Positions 1 to 8,700 of a stretch of 64,000 nt of DNA are shown one piece after another. A program made the translations under genes and the position numbers. A model generated the notes under the pieces. That model saw only the letters and a program-made list of their open reading frames with translations. It did not search any database and had not been told where the DNA came from. This DNA comes from Planococcus liqunii (GTDB taxonomy: Bacteria > Bacillota > Bacilli > Bacillales_A > Planococcaceae). Each line of letters begins with the position of its first letter. Position 1 is the first letter of the stretch. The stretch lies in assembly GCF_030413595.1 (NCBI RefSeq), contig NZ_CP129238.1:1860001-1924000 (forward strand), written 5' to 3'.

Positions 1-90
1 TCGGTCATTTACCAAAACGGTGTAGAAGAATTTATCTTCCCGGCAAACCGGGATGAACACCCTTTCAACGAAATGAAAATCAGCAAGTAA
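1..90 (+). CDS. Nickel ABC transporter substrate-binding protein, C-terminal end only
   Basis: An open frame from the window edge ends at a TAA at 88-90 and gives the last 29 residues of a protein ending NEMKISK. It lies 18 nt upstream of a NikB-type permease in the same direction. The position fits the extracytoplasmic binding protein of a nickel/peptide-type ABC importer (NikA-like, solute-binding family 5). The assignment rests mostly on gene order, because too little of the protein is visible to show a family motif. Confidence 0.6.
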   Translation, partial: SVIYQNGVEEFIFPANRDEHPFNEMKISK

Positions 91-108
91 CAGCGGGGAG
101 GACAAGTC

Positions 109-1053
109 ATGGCAACCTATATTTCAAAACGGCTCCTTGCTGTCATCCCCATCGTTCTCTTTGCCATTTTTCTGATGTTCTTACTCATCCGCCTTTCGCC
201 GGTTGATCCTGCAGAAGCGTATCTTTCCGCAGCCCATATTCATCCAACGGATGAAATTCTGGCAGAAAAAAGACATGAATTCGGTTTGGATCAGCCGTTG
301 TGGATGCAGTATGTCCAAACGGTCAAAGGAATTGTCCTACTGGATTTTGGCAATTCGTTTGTAACGAATACTCCTGTTTGGCAGGAGATTGCAGCAAGAA
401 TGCCAGCAACCATCCAGCTCGCCCTCAGCAGTATACTGTTGGCCATTGCCATCAGCATCCCGCTCGGCTTTTTGTCAGCGGTATACAAAAACGGGGCAAT
501 CGATCATTTTAGCAGGCTGCTTTCTTTTTTAGGCGCTTCCATCCCCCAGTTTTGGCTGGGATACTTATTGATCTTTCTCTTTTCCGTCAAACTGGATTTG
601 TTTCCGGTGGAAGGGAAAGGGACCTGGCAGCATTTTGTATTGCCCAGTCTGACTTTGTCCCTAGCATTGGTTGCTGTCTACACCCGCTTGCTCCGGGCCA
701 GTGTACTGGAAGAGCTGGAGCAGCAGTATGTCTTATATGCGCGGACGCGGGGCATCAAAGAAAAAGCCATTATGGGCAAGCACGTCTTAAAAATCGCGAT
801 TGCTCCTATGATGACGGGGCTTGGCATGAACCTTGGAAAACTTTTGACCGGTACGATTATCATTGAACAAGTTTTTTCATGGCCGGGATTCGGCCGATAT
901 TTTGTAGAAGCCATATTTAACCGGGACATACCTGTTATTCAATGTTACGTGATGTTGGCCGTTTGCTTATTTGTCATATGCAACTTGATTGTGGATATTG
1001 TGCAAATGTACATGGATCCACGCATTTCATTGAAGGGAAGGGCTCAGTTTTGA
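109..1053 (+). CDS. nikB: Nickel ABC transporter permease NikB
   Basis: This 314-residue membrane protein is the first permease of a nickel-type ABC importer of the peptide/nickel family. The N-terminal membrane segment is followed by the family's extracytoplasmic loop (FGLDQPLWMQY) and a binding-protein-dependent permease core. The C-terminal third (IIIEQVFSWPGFGRY, then FNRDIPVIQC and CNLIVD) closely matches what I recall of E. coli NikB. The EAA-type loop contacting the ATPases lies around residues 205-230. The start is an ATG after GGGGAGG. It overlaps nikC by 4 nt (TTGA), so translation is probably coupled. Nickel is the best guess; cobalt or a metallophore complex is also possible. Confidence 0.85.
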   Translation: MATYISKRLLAVIPIVLFAIFLMFLLIRLSPVDPAEAYLSAAHIHPTDEILAEKRHEFGLDQPLWMQYVQTVKGIVLLDFGNSFVTNTPVWQEIAARMPATIQLALSSILLAIAISIPLGFLSAVYKNGAIDHFSRLLSFLGASIPQFWLGYLLIFLFSVKLDLFPVEGKGTWQHFVLPSLTLSLALVAVYTRLLRASVLEELEQQYVLYARTRGIKEKAIMGKHVLKIAIAPMMTGLGMNLGKLLTGTIIIEQVFSWPGFGRYFVEAIFNRDIPVIQCYVMLAVCLFVICNLIVDIVQMYMDPRISLKGRAQF

Positions 1054-1880
1054 TTTCTAGCATACGAATCGCAAGAAAGAGCCAACTAGCCATCCTCATT
1101 GGCTCTGCCACACTGGCCGTATTCTTCCTGATCGCTATTTTAGCTCCTTGGATTGCGCCGAATGATCCCATCCAGGTGAACCTGGCATTTAAATTGTCGC
1201 CTCCTTCTTTGGACTACCCTTTGGGAACGGATCATTTGGGGCGATGCAACCTGTCTCGGCTTTTATACGGCGCGCGCGTCTCGTTAGGTTTCGCTTCTTT
1301 GATTTTTGTGGCTGCTTTAGGTTTCGGCTTGGTGATTGGCACAATTGCCGGATATAAAGGCGGCGTAATTGATGCTGTATTGATGAGATTTTGCGAAGGC
1401 GTTATGGCGTTTCCGAATCTTGTGCTTGTTCTTGGCATCGTCGGACTGCTCGGCCCCGGGCTTTGGCAGGTGGTGATGGCGCTGATGATGGTTCAATGGG
1501 TATATTACGCAAGAATGATCCGCAATATGATTGTCGGTTTGAAAGAACAGAATTTCATACTGGCAGCCCGCATCAGCGGATCCTCTACAGGGAAAATAAT
1601 TAGGCGCCACATGATTCCAAATGTGCTTCCGCCAGTTCTGGTGATGGGCACACTTGAAATGGGATGGGCTATCATGGATCTGTCGGCACTGTCATTTCTC
1701 GGGCTCGGCGTCCAACCTCCGACTCCCGAATGGGGGGCCATGATTCTGGAAGGCAAAAACTTCATCCGCAGCCAGCCTGAATTGATGCTCTACCCGGGGA
1801 TCATGATACTGCTCGTTGTAATTTCTTTTAATGTATTAGGTGAAGCTTTATCGGAGAAGTACGGCATTAAAAAACGGTAG
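1050..1880 (+). CDS. nikC: Nickel ABC transporter permease NikC
   Basis: This 276-residue protein is the second permease of the importer. It contains the family motif GTDHLGR near residue 60, followed by permease transmembrane segments and a FLGLGVQPPTPEWG motif near residue 220, typical of OppC/NikC/DppC. The open frame extends further upstream, but the TTG at 1050 is preferred. It overlaps the nikB stop codon as TTGA and has a purine-rich GAAGGGAAGG site 8-18 nt upstream. The residue after GTDHLGR is Cys where many relatives have Asp. It works with NikB as the membrane channel. Confidence 0.86.
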   Translation: MISSIRIARKSQLAILIGSATLAVFFLIAILAPWIAPNDPIQVNLAFKLSPPSLDYPLGTDHLGRCNLSRLLYGARVSLGFASLIFVAALGFGLVIGTIAGYKGGVIDAVLMRFCEGVMAFPNLVLVLGIVGLLGPGLWQVVMALMMVQWVYYARMIRNMIVGLKEQNFILAARISGSSTGKIIRRHMIPNVLPPVLVMGTLEMGWAIMDLSALSFLGLGVQPPTPEWGAMILEGKNFIRSQPELMLYPGIMILLVVISFNVLGEALSEKYGIKKR

Positions 1881-1897
1881 TGGGAAGGGATGATCAG

Positions 1898-2725
1898 ATG
1901 GACAAACAGCATTATGTGTTGCAGGCGAAGGATGTAAATATCTCAGTAAACTCAGCTCAGGGAAGGCTACCACTCGTTCATGAGCTGAATTTGGACTTGA
2001 AGCCCGGAAAAGTGCTGGGACTTGTAGGAGAAAGCGGGAGCGGGAAGACCATTACGTGTATGGCGCTGCTTCAGCTGTTAAATCCAAAAACCACACAAAT
2101 AAGCGGAAGCATCCAGCTCAATGGCCGTGAACTGAATGGGCTGAAGCCTAAAGAAATGCGCAACGTTCTCGGGAAAGAAATCGGCTACATTATGCAAAAT
2201 CCCATGAATGCTTTTACTCCCGTTTATACAATCGGCAACCAATTTGTAGAAACAATCCGCGCGCATACACCTCTTACAAAAAAACAGGCGATTGAATTGG
2301 CGGTTTCGTCTATGGCTGCAATGGATTTGCAGGAACCCGATAAATTGATGCGGATGTACCCTTTTCAGCTGAGCGGCGGAATGCTGCAGCGGGTCATGAT
2401 CGCGATTTCGATGTGCCTGCGTCCATCTGTGCTGATTGCTGATGAACCGACAACTGCACTTGACGTAACAAGCCAAATGCAGGTTCTTTCAGAACTGGAC
2501 CGGCTTCGAAAAGAGTGCGGCACTTCGATCTTGCTGATATCACATGATTTGGGCGTTATTTCAGCTCTTGCTGACGATGTGGCAGTGATGCAAAAAGGGC
2601 GGATTGTGGAAAAAGCGGATGTCTTCCAATTGTTCGATGAGCCGCAGCATCCCTACACGAAAAAATTGCTGCTGGCCAGACCTATGTTGCCGATGGAATA
2701 CGAACGTGAAAAGCTGGTCATATAA
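1898..2725 (+). CDS. nikD: Nickel/peptide-type ABC transporter ATP-binding protein NikD
   Basis: This is one of the two ATPases energising the importer, about 275 residues. The Walker A motif is GESGSGKT, the signature is LSGGMLQRV and the Walker B is VLIADEPTTALD, followed by the switch histidine in SHDLG. The C-terminal HPYTKKLL segment is the extension seen in oligopeptide/nickel-type ATPases. The ATG at 1898 is chosen over the in-frame GTG at 1880, because GGAAGGGA sits 7 nt upstream of the ATG while the GTG overlaps the nikC stop. Confidence 0.85.
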   Translation: MDKQHYVLQAKDVNISVNSAQGRLPLVHELNLDLKPGKVLGLVGESGSGKTITCMALLQLLNPKTTQISGSIQLNGRELNGLKPKEMRNVLGKEIGYIMQNPMNAFTPVYTIGNQFVETIRAHTPLTKKQAIELAVSSMAAMDLQEPDKLMRMYPFQLSGGMLQRVMIAISMCLRPSVLIADEPTTALDVTSQMQVLSELDRLRKECGTSILLISHDLGVISALADDVAVMQKGRIVEKADVFQLFDEPQHPYTKKLLLARPMLPMEYEREKLVI

Positions 2726-2759
2726 ACTAATTGGCCAATAAAGTGAGGTGAGGGACACG

Positions 2760-3581
2760 ATGAATTTACTTGAAGTGGCAGGCGTGACGCATACATATGG
2801 CTCTTTCCGTCCTTTTCGCCGCAAAGAAAAAGCGGCGCCTGCCCTTTCCGATATATCCTTTTCTATCGGAGAAGGCATGTGCCTGGGGCTTCTCGGAACA
2901 AGCGGAGCCGGCAAAAGTACATTAGGGAAAGTGATCTTGGGTGTCGAAAAACCGACAAAAGGAACGGTTCTATTCCAAGGCCAAGATCTCTACACAATGG
3001 AGGCTGCCGCCCGAAAGCATTTTCGCAGAGACCTGCAAGTCGTTTTCCAGGACAGTTTTTCATCGGTGAATCCGAGAATGACGGCTGAAAAGATTATCAG
3101 TGAGCCACTGGAAAACTATGAGAGACTTTCTCCATCGGAACTGAAAAGGAGTGTGGCGCAATTATTGGAAGTTGTCGGATTGCATGCGGATGACATGAAA
3201 AAATATCCGATGCAATTCAGCGGCGGACAGCTTCAGCGGATCAACATTGCGAGAGCAATTGCCCTAAAGCCGAAAATGATCATTTTAGATGAACCCGTCA
3301 GCAGTCTCGATATGGTCACCCAGACAAATATCTTAACTTTATTGAACGAGTTAAAAGCTGAGTATGGCCTTTCATATTTGTTTATTACACACGACATCAG
3401 AGCAGCATACTCGGTTTCTGATGCGCTTGCAGTAATGGATAAGGGAAGAGTGGTCGAAATGGTTCAAGACAAGGATGAAATCTTTTCTTCACAGCAGCCT
3501 GTGGTGAAGAAATTGGTGTCTTCTATACTTCCTGAACATCCACGAAACCGGACGCTTTTAAACGGGGAAGTTTTTGTATAG
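2760..3581 (+). CDS. nikE: Nickel/peptide-type ABC transporter ATP-binding protein NikE
   Basis: This is the second ATPase of the importer, about 273 residues. It shows Walker A (GTSGAGKS), a Q-loop, the signature FSGGQLQRI, Walker B (MIILDEPVSSLD) and the switch His in THDIRA. The ATG at 2760 is preferred over the GTG at 2748, because GTGAGGTGAGGG lies just upstream of it. It is the last gene of the operon. A terminator hairpin follows after about 100 nt. The pair of different ATPases is normal for this family, where NikD and NikE form a heterodimer. Confidence 0.85.
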   Translation: MNLLEVAGVTHTYGSFRPFRRKEKAAPALSDISFSIGEGMCLGLLGTSGAGKSTLGKVILGVEKPTKGTVLFQGQDLYTMEAAARKHFRRDLQVVFQDSFSSVNPRMTAEKIISEPLENYERLSPSELKRSVAQLLEVVGLHADDMKKYPMQFSGGQLQRINIARAIALKPKMIILDEPVSSLDMVTQTNILTLLNELKAEYGLSYLFITHDIRAAYSVSDALAVMDKGRVVEMVQDKDEIFSSQQPVVKKLVSSILPEHPRNRTLLNGEVFV

Positions 3582-3682
3582 TCAAGATGGGCTGATCCAA
3601 AACCATTAAGTAATGTGGTCAATGAAGTAGAACGCAAATTGAAGGATGTAGCGCTGCGAAAAAAAGACATAGCCAAAATAAG

Positions 3683-3725
3683 CCGCCGAAGAGAAACGAT
3701 GTATGTTTCTCTTTGGCGGTTTTTG
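3683..3725 (+). terminator. Rho-independent terminator of the nik operon
   Basis: A 15-bp inverted repeat (CCGCCGAAGAGAAAC with its complement, 7-nt loop) is followed by TTTTTG. One G-T pair occurs in the stem. Confidence 0.85.
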
Positions 3726-3872
3726 CGTTAACTTGGGGTAGGAAATAAAAGGAATTATTGGTAATCTAGAATAGCGAGAATTTCCAAAGATAAGCAGTGG
3801 ATACTTTATGGAATCCAACACAATTAACGAAGGGAGCTTAATTTTTTGTTTTTAATGCAAAAGGAGGAACTT

Positions 3873-4058
3873 ATGAAGCAACGCCTAGAACTTTCAATCA
3901 TTTATTTTTTTGTACTAGGTTCTGTATCGATTTCCAGTATGGGCTTTATAAGCCAAACGGTACAGTCTGTATTTTTCGGAATCGGAATGTCCGCTTTATT
4001 CGTTATCGGAATCATGAACATCTATAAATATATCCAAAAAACTTCTGCAAGCAAGTAA
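3873..4058 (+). CDS. Small membrane protein, unknown function
   Basis: This 61-residue protein has two predicted membrane segments (about residues 7-25 and 34-52) and a short basic C-terminal tail. The ATG at 3873 follows AAGGAGG with good spacing; an in-frame ATG at 3846-3854 lacks such a site. It is followed by another small membrane protein (4112-4312), and the two probably form a short operon. I do not recognise the family. Confidence 0.65.
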   Translation: MKQRLELSIIYFFVLGSVSISSMGFISQTVQSVFFGIGMSALFVIGIMNIYKYIQKTSASK

Positions 4059-4111
4059 GGGAGGCGCATCGAATGGAGATGCAATTTGGACTTTGAAGGA
4101 GGGACACTGAA

Positions 4112-4312
4112 ATGGAAAGGTTCGAGATGAGTTTTAAGAACAAGCGGGTGCGGATCTGGTTTTCGGTGATTTTGCCAATAACTGTATTGGCAATTCTTTT
4201 ATATATTTTTCTTCCTGCTGAGATGCAAATAGTTCCGACACTGCTCTTAATGGGCACGTTAGTCGTCTACTATGCCTGGGTTTTTATGAGCCAAAGGAAG
4301 AATAAAGGCTGA
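4112..4312 (+). CDS. Small membrane protein, unknown function
   Basis: This 66-residue protein has a basic N-terminus and two hydrophobic segments (about 17-33 and 40-57), then a basic tail (SQRKNKG). The start is an ATG after GAAGGAGGG. It lies 53 nt after the preceding small membrane-protein gene in the same direction. No family is recognised. Similar two-helix small proteins are common in Bacillales and are usually uncharacterised. Confidence 0.65.
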   Translation: MERFEMSFKNKRVRIWFSVILPITVLAILLYIFLPAEMQIVPTLLLMGTLVVYYAWVFMSQRKNKG

Positions 4313-4486
4313 GTAAGAAATCGGAGTAGGGCCTAAATCTCTTGAATAGAAAGTGTGAGTTAAAGAAGAAACAAGCCGAAAGTATTTTTGATTTTCGCTA
4401 TGGGAATAATTGCAGGTTTTATCATTTCGTATTTTTTTAGAATCTAAAAAAATAGTGTTTCTTGATAAGTGGAAAGGAAGAATGCA

Positions 4487-4993
4487 TTGAAAAGAATAGA
4501 AGAACAATTTGGCATCTTGTTTTCCGCGGAGCAAAGCCCTTATTTTCAAGCGGAAGAAGAGCATCGAATGGTTATCCAGCATCAAGAATTAAAAGAAAGA
4601 GCGGGTTTTGTGCAGAGAACCACTACTTTCTTGTTTGAAGAGGATTCACGAATTGATATGACCTTTCTAAAATCCTATATGCCGTACGGTTTTAAGAAGC
4701 CCCGCTTCTTTGAGAAGCAGGCGTTGCACCAGGCATTTGTTATCCGAAATTGGAAAGAGGAATATATAGACAGGCAAGAATCCGAAGCAATCTTGCATTA
4801 CGCCACGGTAAAGTCAGTTTCTTCAGAAGAAGTTTTTCAATATGTAAAAGGAATAATAAAAGGGAAGCAGCCCTCTTTGATCGCCTTCTATAATGACCGC
4901 TACATGCTTGAGGTGAACAGTGATGAAGTGGTGATCATTGCTAAAAATAAAGAAGACCTAACTGTGCTGAAGAAATTTTTGCAGAAGGAATGA
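4487..4993 (+). CDS. Conserved-looking cytoplasmic protein, unknown function
   Basis: The product is about 168 residues with no signal peptide or membrane segment. It is rich in Glu, Lys and aromatic residues. A TTG at 4487 is chosen because GGAAAGGAAG lies 6 nt upstream; the alternative GTG at 4469 lacks a ribosome site. No domain is recognised with confidence. Codon use and the clear ribosome site argue for a real gene. No terminator is visible directly after it in this direction. Confidence 0.55.
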   Translation: MKRIEEQFGILFSAEQSPYFQAEEEHRMVIQHQELKERAGFVQRTTTFLFEEDSRIDMTFLKSYMPYGFKKPRFFEKQALHQAFVIRNWKEEYIDRQESEAILHYATVKSVSSEEVFQYVKGIIKGKQPSLIAFYNDRYMLEVNSDEVVIIAKNKEDLTVLKKFLQKE

Positions 4994-5112
4994 AACTCAT
5001 GGAAAATTATCAATTATGACGCACACCACTTATTATTTTGTTTACTTCAATACTAACTTCCTATCTTTTATGCAGGATAGAGGTAGAGAGTGTAATGAAT
5101 TATGACAACAAA

Positions 5113-5149
5113 AAACACCGAAGCTGCCGGAACGGCGGCTTCGGTGTTT
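5113..5149 (-). terminator. Terminator of the YtxH-domain gene
   Basis: A long inverted repeat (AAACACCGAAGC with its complement, GAA-type loop) is followed on the minus strand by TTTTTTG. It lies just past the stop of the minus-strand gene at 5183. Confidence 0.8.
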
Positions 5150-5182
5150 CCGAGTTGCTATTCTTTTCAAAGCCGAATCTGC

Positions 5183-5776
5183 TTAATTAAGCATAGAAGA
5201 ATCGGTTGAGTCGGTTGTGCTTGTAGACGTTTTGCTGTTATCGCCTTCTTTAGAGCTTGATACTTTATCTTTCACTTGATTTGTTGCGTCTGTCGCTTTT
5301 TCTTTTGCCTGTGTTGCCAGTTCAGTCGCTTTCTCTTTTACTTGGGCGATTTTTCCGCTGCCGTCGCTTGAAGAATTGCTGCTGGCTAATTTATCTTTTA
5401 CGGTTACTTGCAATTCTTTCCCGCTTTTTGGTGCCATTAAAAGGGCAAGGGTTGATCCGATTGCTGCTCCGCTTAAAAGACCTGCGAAGAATCCGCCGCC
5501 GGATTTGCCTTTTGCCGCGTTTGGCTGGCCGCTGATCTTGCCTGCTCGCTGAAGGCGTTCTTCCACTTCAGCCACAATTTCTTTGACGGAACTGCCGCTT
5601 ACTTCTACAAGCGAGCCTTCAAAGCTAAGGTAATCATAGCTGTCTGAGTTGCGGGCAACGATTACGTCATAGCGGATAGCATCCGTTTTCTGATTGACCA
5701 TATCGGCCTGGTATCCTTTTTTCTGCAAAGCTTTCTGAATGTCGGTAAATGGATGTTCTACTGCGATTCTTGGCAT
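5183..5776 (-). CDS. YkuS/UPF0180-like N-terminus fused to YtxH domain
   Basis: This 197-residue protein has three parts. Residues 1-80 resemble the small YkuS/UPF0180 family (start MPRIAVEHPFTDIQKAL). Residues 90-115 hold a Gly/Ala-rich membrane-like segment ending LLMAPKSGKELR-type, the hallmark of YtxH proteins. The rest is a repetitive Lys/Glu/Ala, then Ser/Thr-rich tail of helical KEKATE-type repeats. YtxH-type proteins are stress-linked in Bacillus, but function is unknown. The ATG has only a weak AGGT site. The gene is monocistronic between a terminator and the S-box promoter region. Confidence 0.72.
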   Translation of the reverse strand: MPRIAVEHPFTDIQKALQKKGYQADMVNQKTDAIRYDVIVARNSDSYDYLSFEGSLVEVSGSSVKEIVAEVEERLQRAGKISGQPNAAKGKSGGGFFAGLLSGAAIGSTLALLMAPKSGKELQVTVKDKLASSNSSSDGSGKIAQVKEKATELATQAKEKATDATNQVKDKVSSSKEGDNSKTSTSTTDSTDSSMLN

Positions 5777-5926
5777 ATTATCTACCTGCTTTCTATTAGA
5801 GTCATGACAGTCTTTTTCCCTCTTTCACCCTGTTCTTAAACATAAGGCGTATTTTAAGGTGAAAAAAGCTTGAAATCGATGAAAAAAAATATCCAAGTAA
5901 ACGAATAAGAATGATAAAATTAAACG

Positions 5927-5955
5927 TTGACTTCCAGTAGTTTTAATATTATGAT
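5927..5955 (+). promoter_or_regulatory. Sigma-A promoter of the S-box transcript
   Basis: TTGACT and TATGAT are separated by exactly 17 nt, 20 nt upstream of the riboswitch P1 stem. Confidence 0.8.
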
Positions 5956-5974
5956 TACTTTCAACTTCATAAAT

Positions 5975-6079
5975 CTTATCCAGAGAAGCCGAGGGACTGG
6001 CCCGTTGACGCTTCAGCAACCTCTGACATTTGTCAGAAAGGTGCTAATTCCAGCCAGGATTTTATTCTTGGGAGATAAG
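5975..6079 (+). ncRNA. SAM-I (S-box) riboswitch
   Basis: The conserved S-box pieces occur in order: CTTATC with GATAAG closing P1, then GAGGGACTGGCCC, CAGCAACC, and AAGGTGCTAATTCCAGC. S-box leaders repress sulfur-metabolism genes when S-adenosylmethionine is plentiful. The leader is followed by a terminator hairpin (6101-6144) and then a flavin-dependent monooxygenase gene, so that gene should be induced by sulfur or methionine shortage. Confidence 0.95.
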
Positions 6080-6100
6080 AGCGGGGCGGTAGCGATACAT

Positions 6101-6144
6101 AACCTTCTTTTCTCTTTCCGGGAAAAGAAGGTTATTTCTTTTTG
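6101..6144 (+). terminator. Attenuator terminator of the S-box leader
   Basis: AACCTTCTTTTC pairs with GAAAAGAAGGTT, and ATTTCTTTTTG follows. Its position between the aptamer and the ribosome site is that expected for SAM-dependent premature termination. Confidence 0.88.
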
Positions 6145-6176
6145 CCAAAATAACGCAACTAAAGGAGTGGGAAAGT

Positions 6177-7562
6177 ATGACACGCAAACGGATTTATTTG
6201 AACGCTTTTGACATGAACTGCGCCGGCCACCAGTCGCCGGGGCTCTGGACACATCCGGAAGACCAGTCCCATCGGTACAAAGACAGTGAATATTGGATTG
6301 AGCTGGCGAAACTTTTGGAGAAAGGCAAGTTTGATGCTATTTTCCTTGCCGATGTCCTCGGTACATATGATGTCTACAACGGTTCAAGAGACGCTACCGT
6401 CCGGCAAGGAGCCCAGTCGCCGGTCAATGATCCTTTGCTCGTCGTGCCGCTCATGTCTGCCGTAACCAAACATTTAGGCTTCGGTGTCACGGCTTCTGTT
6501 ACGCATGAGCATCCCTATACCTTTGCGCGCCGGATTTCAACACTTGACCATTTGACAAAAGGCCGGGTCGGCTGGAATATCGTGACTTCTTATTTGAAGA
6601 GCGCTGCGCTGAATATTGGGAAAGAAGATCAGATCAAGCACGATGAACGCTACGACATTGCCGAAGAGTATTTGGAAGTTTGCTATAAATTATGGGAGTC
6701 GAGCTGGGAAGATGATGCAGTTGTGGTAGACAAAGCGAGCGGCATCTACGCCGATCCCGGTAAAGTGCATGACATAAACCACGAAGGGAAATATTATAAA
6801 GTGCCGGGTGCACATTTAACGGAACCGTCGAAACAGCGGACGCCGGTGCTTTACCAGGCGGGGGCATCCAAGAAAGGCGTAGCGTTTGCCGGGAAGCATG
6901 CCGAATGCGTCTTTATCGGTCCGCCGAATATCGATATTGCCAGACAGACCGTCGATAAAATCCGGGCGGAAGTGGCAAATGCCGGCCGAAATCAAGAAGA
7001 TGTGAAGATTCTGTCCTTAATTACACCGATTGTCGGCAAGACAGAAGAAGAAGCGCATGCCAAATATGAAGATTATAAGAGCCATATCAGCCATGAAGGG
7101 GCACTGGCTTTATTTGGTGGATGGACGGGCGTCGATTTGTCCGGCTACGCACCGGAGCAGCCGCTTGAATACATCGAAAACGATGCGATCCAATCCGCTT
7201 TAGAGAATTTCACAAAAATCCTCCCTGGCAGAAAACCGACCGTCAATGACATTAAGGAATATGTCGGCATCGGCGGACTGGGGCCATTTACGGTCGGTTC
7301 TCCGGAACAAGTGGCGGACACATTGGAACAATGGGTAGAGGAATCCGGCGTCGACGGCTTTAACATCGCCTATGCGGTTACGCCGGGGACATTTTCCGAC
7401 TTTATCGAACTGGTCGTGCCAATCCTGCAGGAACGCGGCCTTGTCCAAAAAGAATACCAGGGCAGTTCTTTGAGGGATGCCTTGTTTGAAAAAGGAGACC
7501 ATTTATTGCCGGCTCACACAGGCAAACAATACATGCGGATTCCAGCCTCGGTTGACAGCTAA
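6177..7562 (+). CDS. LLM-class flavin-dependent monooxygenase (NtaA/SnaA/DszA family)
   Basis: This 461-residue protein belongs to the bacterial luciferase-like two-component monooxygenases, which use FMNH2 from a separate reductase. Family features include the start RIYLNAFDMNC, the GLWTHP segment, FLADVLGTYDVY near residue 57, and GRVGWNIVTS near residue 130. The length matches NtaA/DszA relatives (about 440-460). The start is an ATG after AAGGAGTGGG. The SAM riboswitch in front implies a role in sulfur salvage, such as desulfonation or oxidation of an organosulfur compound, rather than nitrilotriacetate breakdown. No reductase gene is adjacent. The substrate is inferred only by context. 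Confidence 0.88.
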   Translation: MTRKRIYLNAFDMNCAGHQSPGLWTHPEDQSHRYKDSEYWIELAKLLEKGKFDAIFLADVLGTYDVYNGSRDATVRQGAQSPVNDPLLVVPLMSAVTKHLGFGVTASVTHEHPYTFARRISTLDHLTKGRVGWNIVTSYLKSAALNIGKEDQIKHDERYDIAEEYLEVCYKLWESSWEDDAVVVDKASGIYADPGKVHDINHEGKYYKVPGAHLTEPSKQRTPVLYQAGASKKGVAFAGKHAECVFIGPPNIDIARQTVDKIRAEVANAGRNQEDVKILSLITPIVGKTEEEAHAKYEDYKSHISHEGALALFGGWTGVDLSGYAPEQPLEYIENDAIQSALENFTKILPGRKPTVNDIKEYVGIGGLGPFTVGSPEQVADTLEQWVEESGVDGFNIAYAVTPGTFSDFIELVVPILQERGLVQKEYQGSSLRDALFEKGDHLLPAHTGKQYMRIPASVDS

Positions 7563-7584
7563 ATTCACTTGCGAAAAAGAAGGT

Positions 7585-7622
7585 GGAAAAGCTTGGTATT
7601 CAGCTTTTCCTCTCATTTTGTT
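7585..7622 (+). terminator. Possible terminator after the monooxygenase gene
   Basis: GGAAAAGCT pairs with AGCTTTTCC across an 8-nt loop, followed by a weak T-rich run. Confidence 0.45.
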
Positions 7623-7754
7623 TGTATCTATTCCCACGCGTTCATGGTTGATTTTGATACGTCTCGTTGATTTGATGGATGATCATGTGGAGCTGCAGTA
7701 AGTGCCGTCTTTATTCCAACACAAAAACCCCATTAGCGAAGCGGCAATCAACGT

Positions 7755-7795
7755 GAGAAAACCCCTCACAATTTATTTTGTGAGGGGTTTTCTTA
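7755..7795. terminator. Bidirectional terminator between convergent genes
   Basis: AGAAAACCCCTCACA pairs with GTGAGGGGTTTTCT and gives T-runs on both strands. It separates the plus-strand monooxygenase unit from the minus-strand ctaB. Confidence 0.85.
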
Positions 7796-7803
7796 GCGTT
7801 TAT

Positions 7804-8700
7804 TTATAAAGCGTTCAGAATCAGTCCAATTGAAGAATAAATAATGACCGTAGAGAAAATCATCATCATGTGAACCAGGGAAAACAGGAACATTTTATTT
7901 GCCCAGACTTCAATTGTCATGCTGCGGGAGCCAAACAAGCTCAGTCCCAGCCAAATCAAGCCAAGAATCAGTGACATCAAAGTCAAGCCAAGGCTTAAAG
8001 GGAGGAACAAAAAGCTGGAGAGCACCAGCAGCACCAAGTAGATATTGCTTTGAAGATACGTGCGTTTTGCGCTTTTGACAACGGGAAGCATCGGAATGCT
8101 TGCTGCTGCGTAATCTTCTTTTTTGCGGATCGCAATGGCGTAAAAATGGGGCATTTGCCAGATTACCATGATCAAAAATAATGCCCAGCATGCCGGATGC
8201 CAGATGTCAGGAGCTACGGCAGCCCAGCCGATTAAAGGCGGGATGGCCCCTGAAATGCTGCCCACTTCGGTATTCCAGATGGTATGGCGCTTGGTCCACA
8301 TCGTGTAGGGAATCACATAGAAAAAGACCCCTAGAAATCCAAGGAACGCCGCCAAGGGAGAGGCGAAATACAATAAGCCCAAACCGGCCAGCAATAACAA
8401 GACCGCCACTATAGCCACCCGTTTAATTGAAATGGTCCCGGTCACCGTTGGGCGTACTTTCGTGCGGGCCATCAAGGCATCAATGTCGCGGTCGTAGAGG
8501 TTGTTGAAGGCACCGGATGCTGCAATGATTGCTGCAGTTCCTGCAAATGCCAGCAAGATGTTCCCAATGTTATCGGTAAAGCTATATTGATAGGTGTACA
8601 ATGCGAGCATCAATCCAGCGATCATCGGTATCAGATTCGACTTGATGATTCCTGTTTTGACGACTTGGGCCCATAATGTTTTCTTTGATTGTTTTGTCAT
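7804..8700 (-). CDS. ctaB: Protohaem IX farnesyltransferase (haem O synthase)
   Basis: This 298-residue integral membrane protein of the UbiA superfamily attaches a farnesyl group to haem B to make haem O, the precursor of haem A for terminal oxidases. The first Asp-rich site NNLYDRDIDALM with the following TKVRP is diagnostic, and about nine membrane segments follow. The ATG start follows an AGAGG-type site. In Bacillus this gene normally sits beside ctaA or the cytochrome oxidase genes; here it stands alone and ends at a shared terminator. Confidence 0.93.
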   Translation of the reverse strand: MTKQSKKTLWAQVVKTGIIKSNLIPMIAGLMLALYTYQYSFTDNIGNILLAFAGTAAIIAASGAFNNLYDRDIDALMARTKVRPTVTGTISIKRVAIVAVLLLLAGLGLLYFASPLAAFLGFLGVFFYVIPYTMWTKRHTIWNTEVGSISGAIPPLIGWAAVAPDIWHPACWALFLIMVIWQMPHFYAIAIRKKEDYAAASIPMLPVVKSAKRTYLQSNIYLVLLVLSSFLFLPLSLGLTLMSLILGLIWLGLSLFGSRSMTIEVWANKMFLFSLVHMMMIFSTVIIYSSIGLILNAL

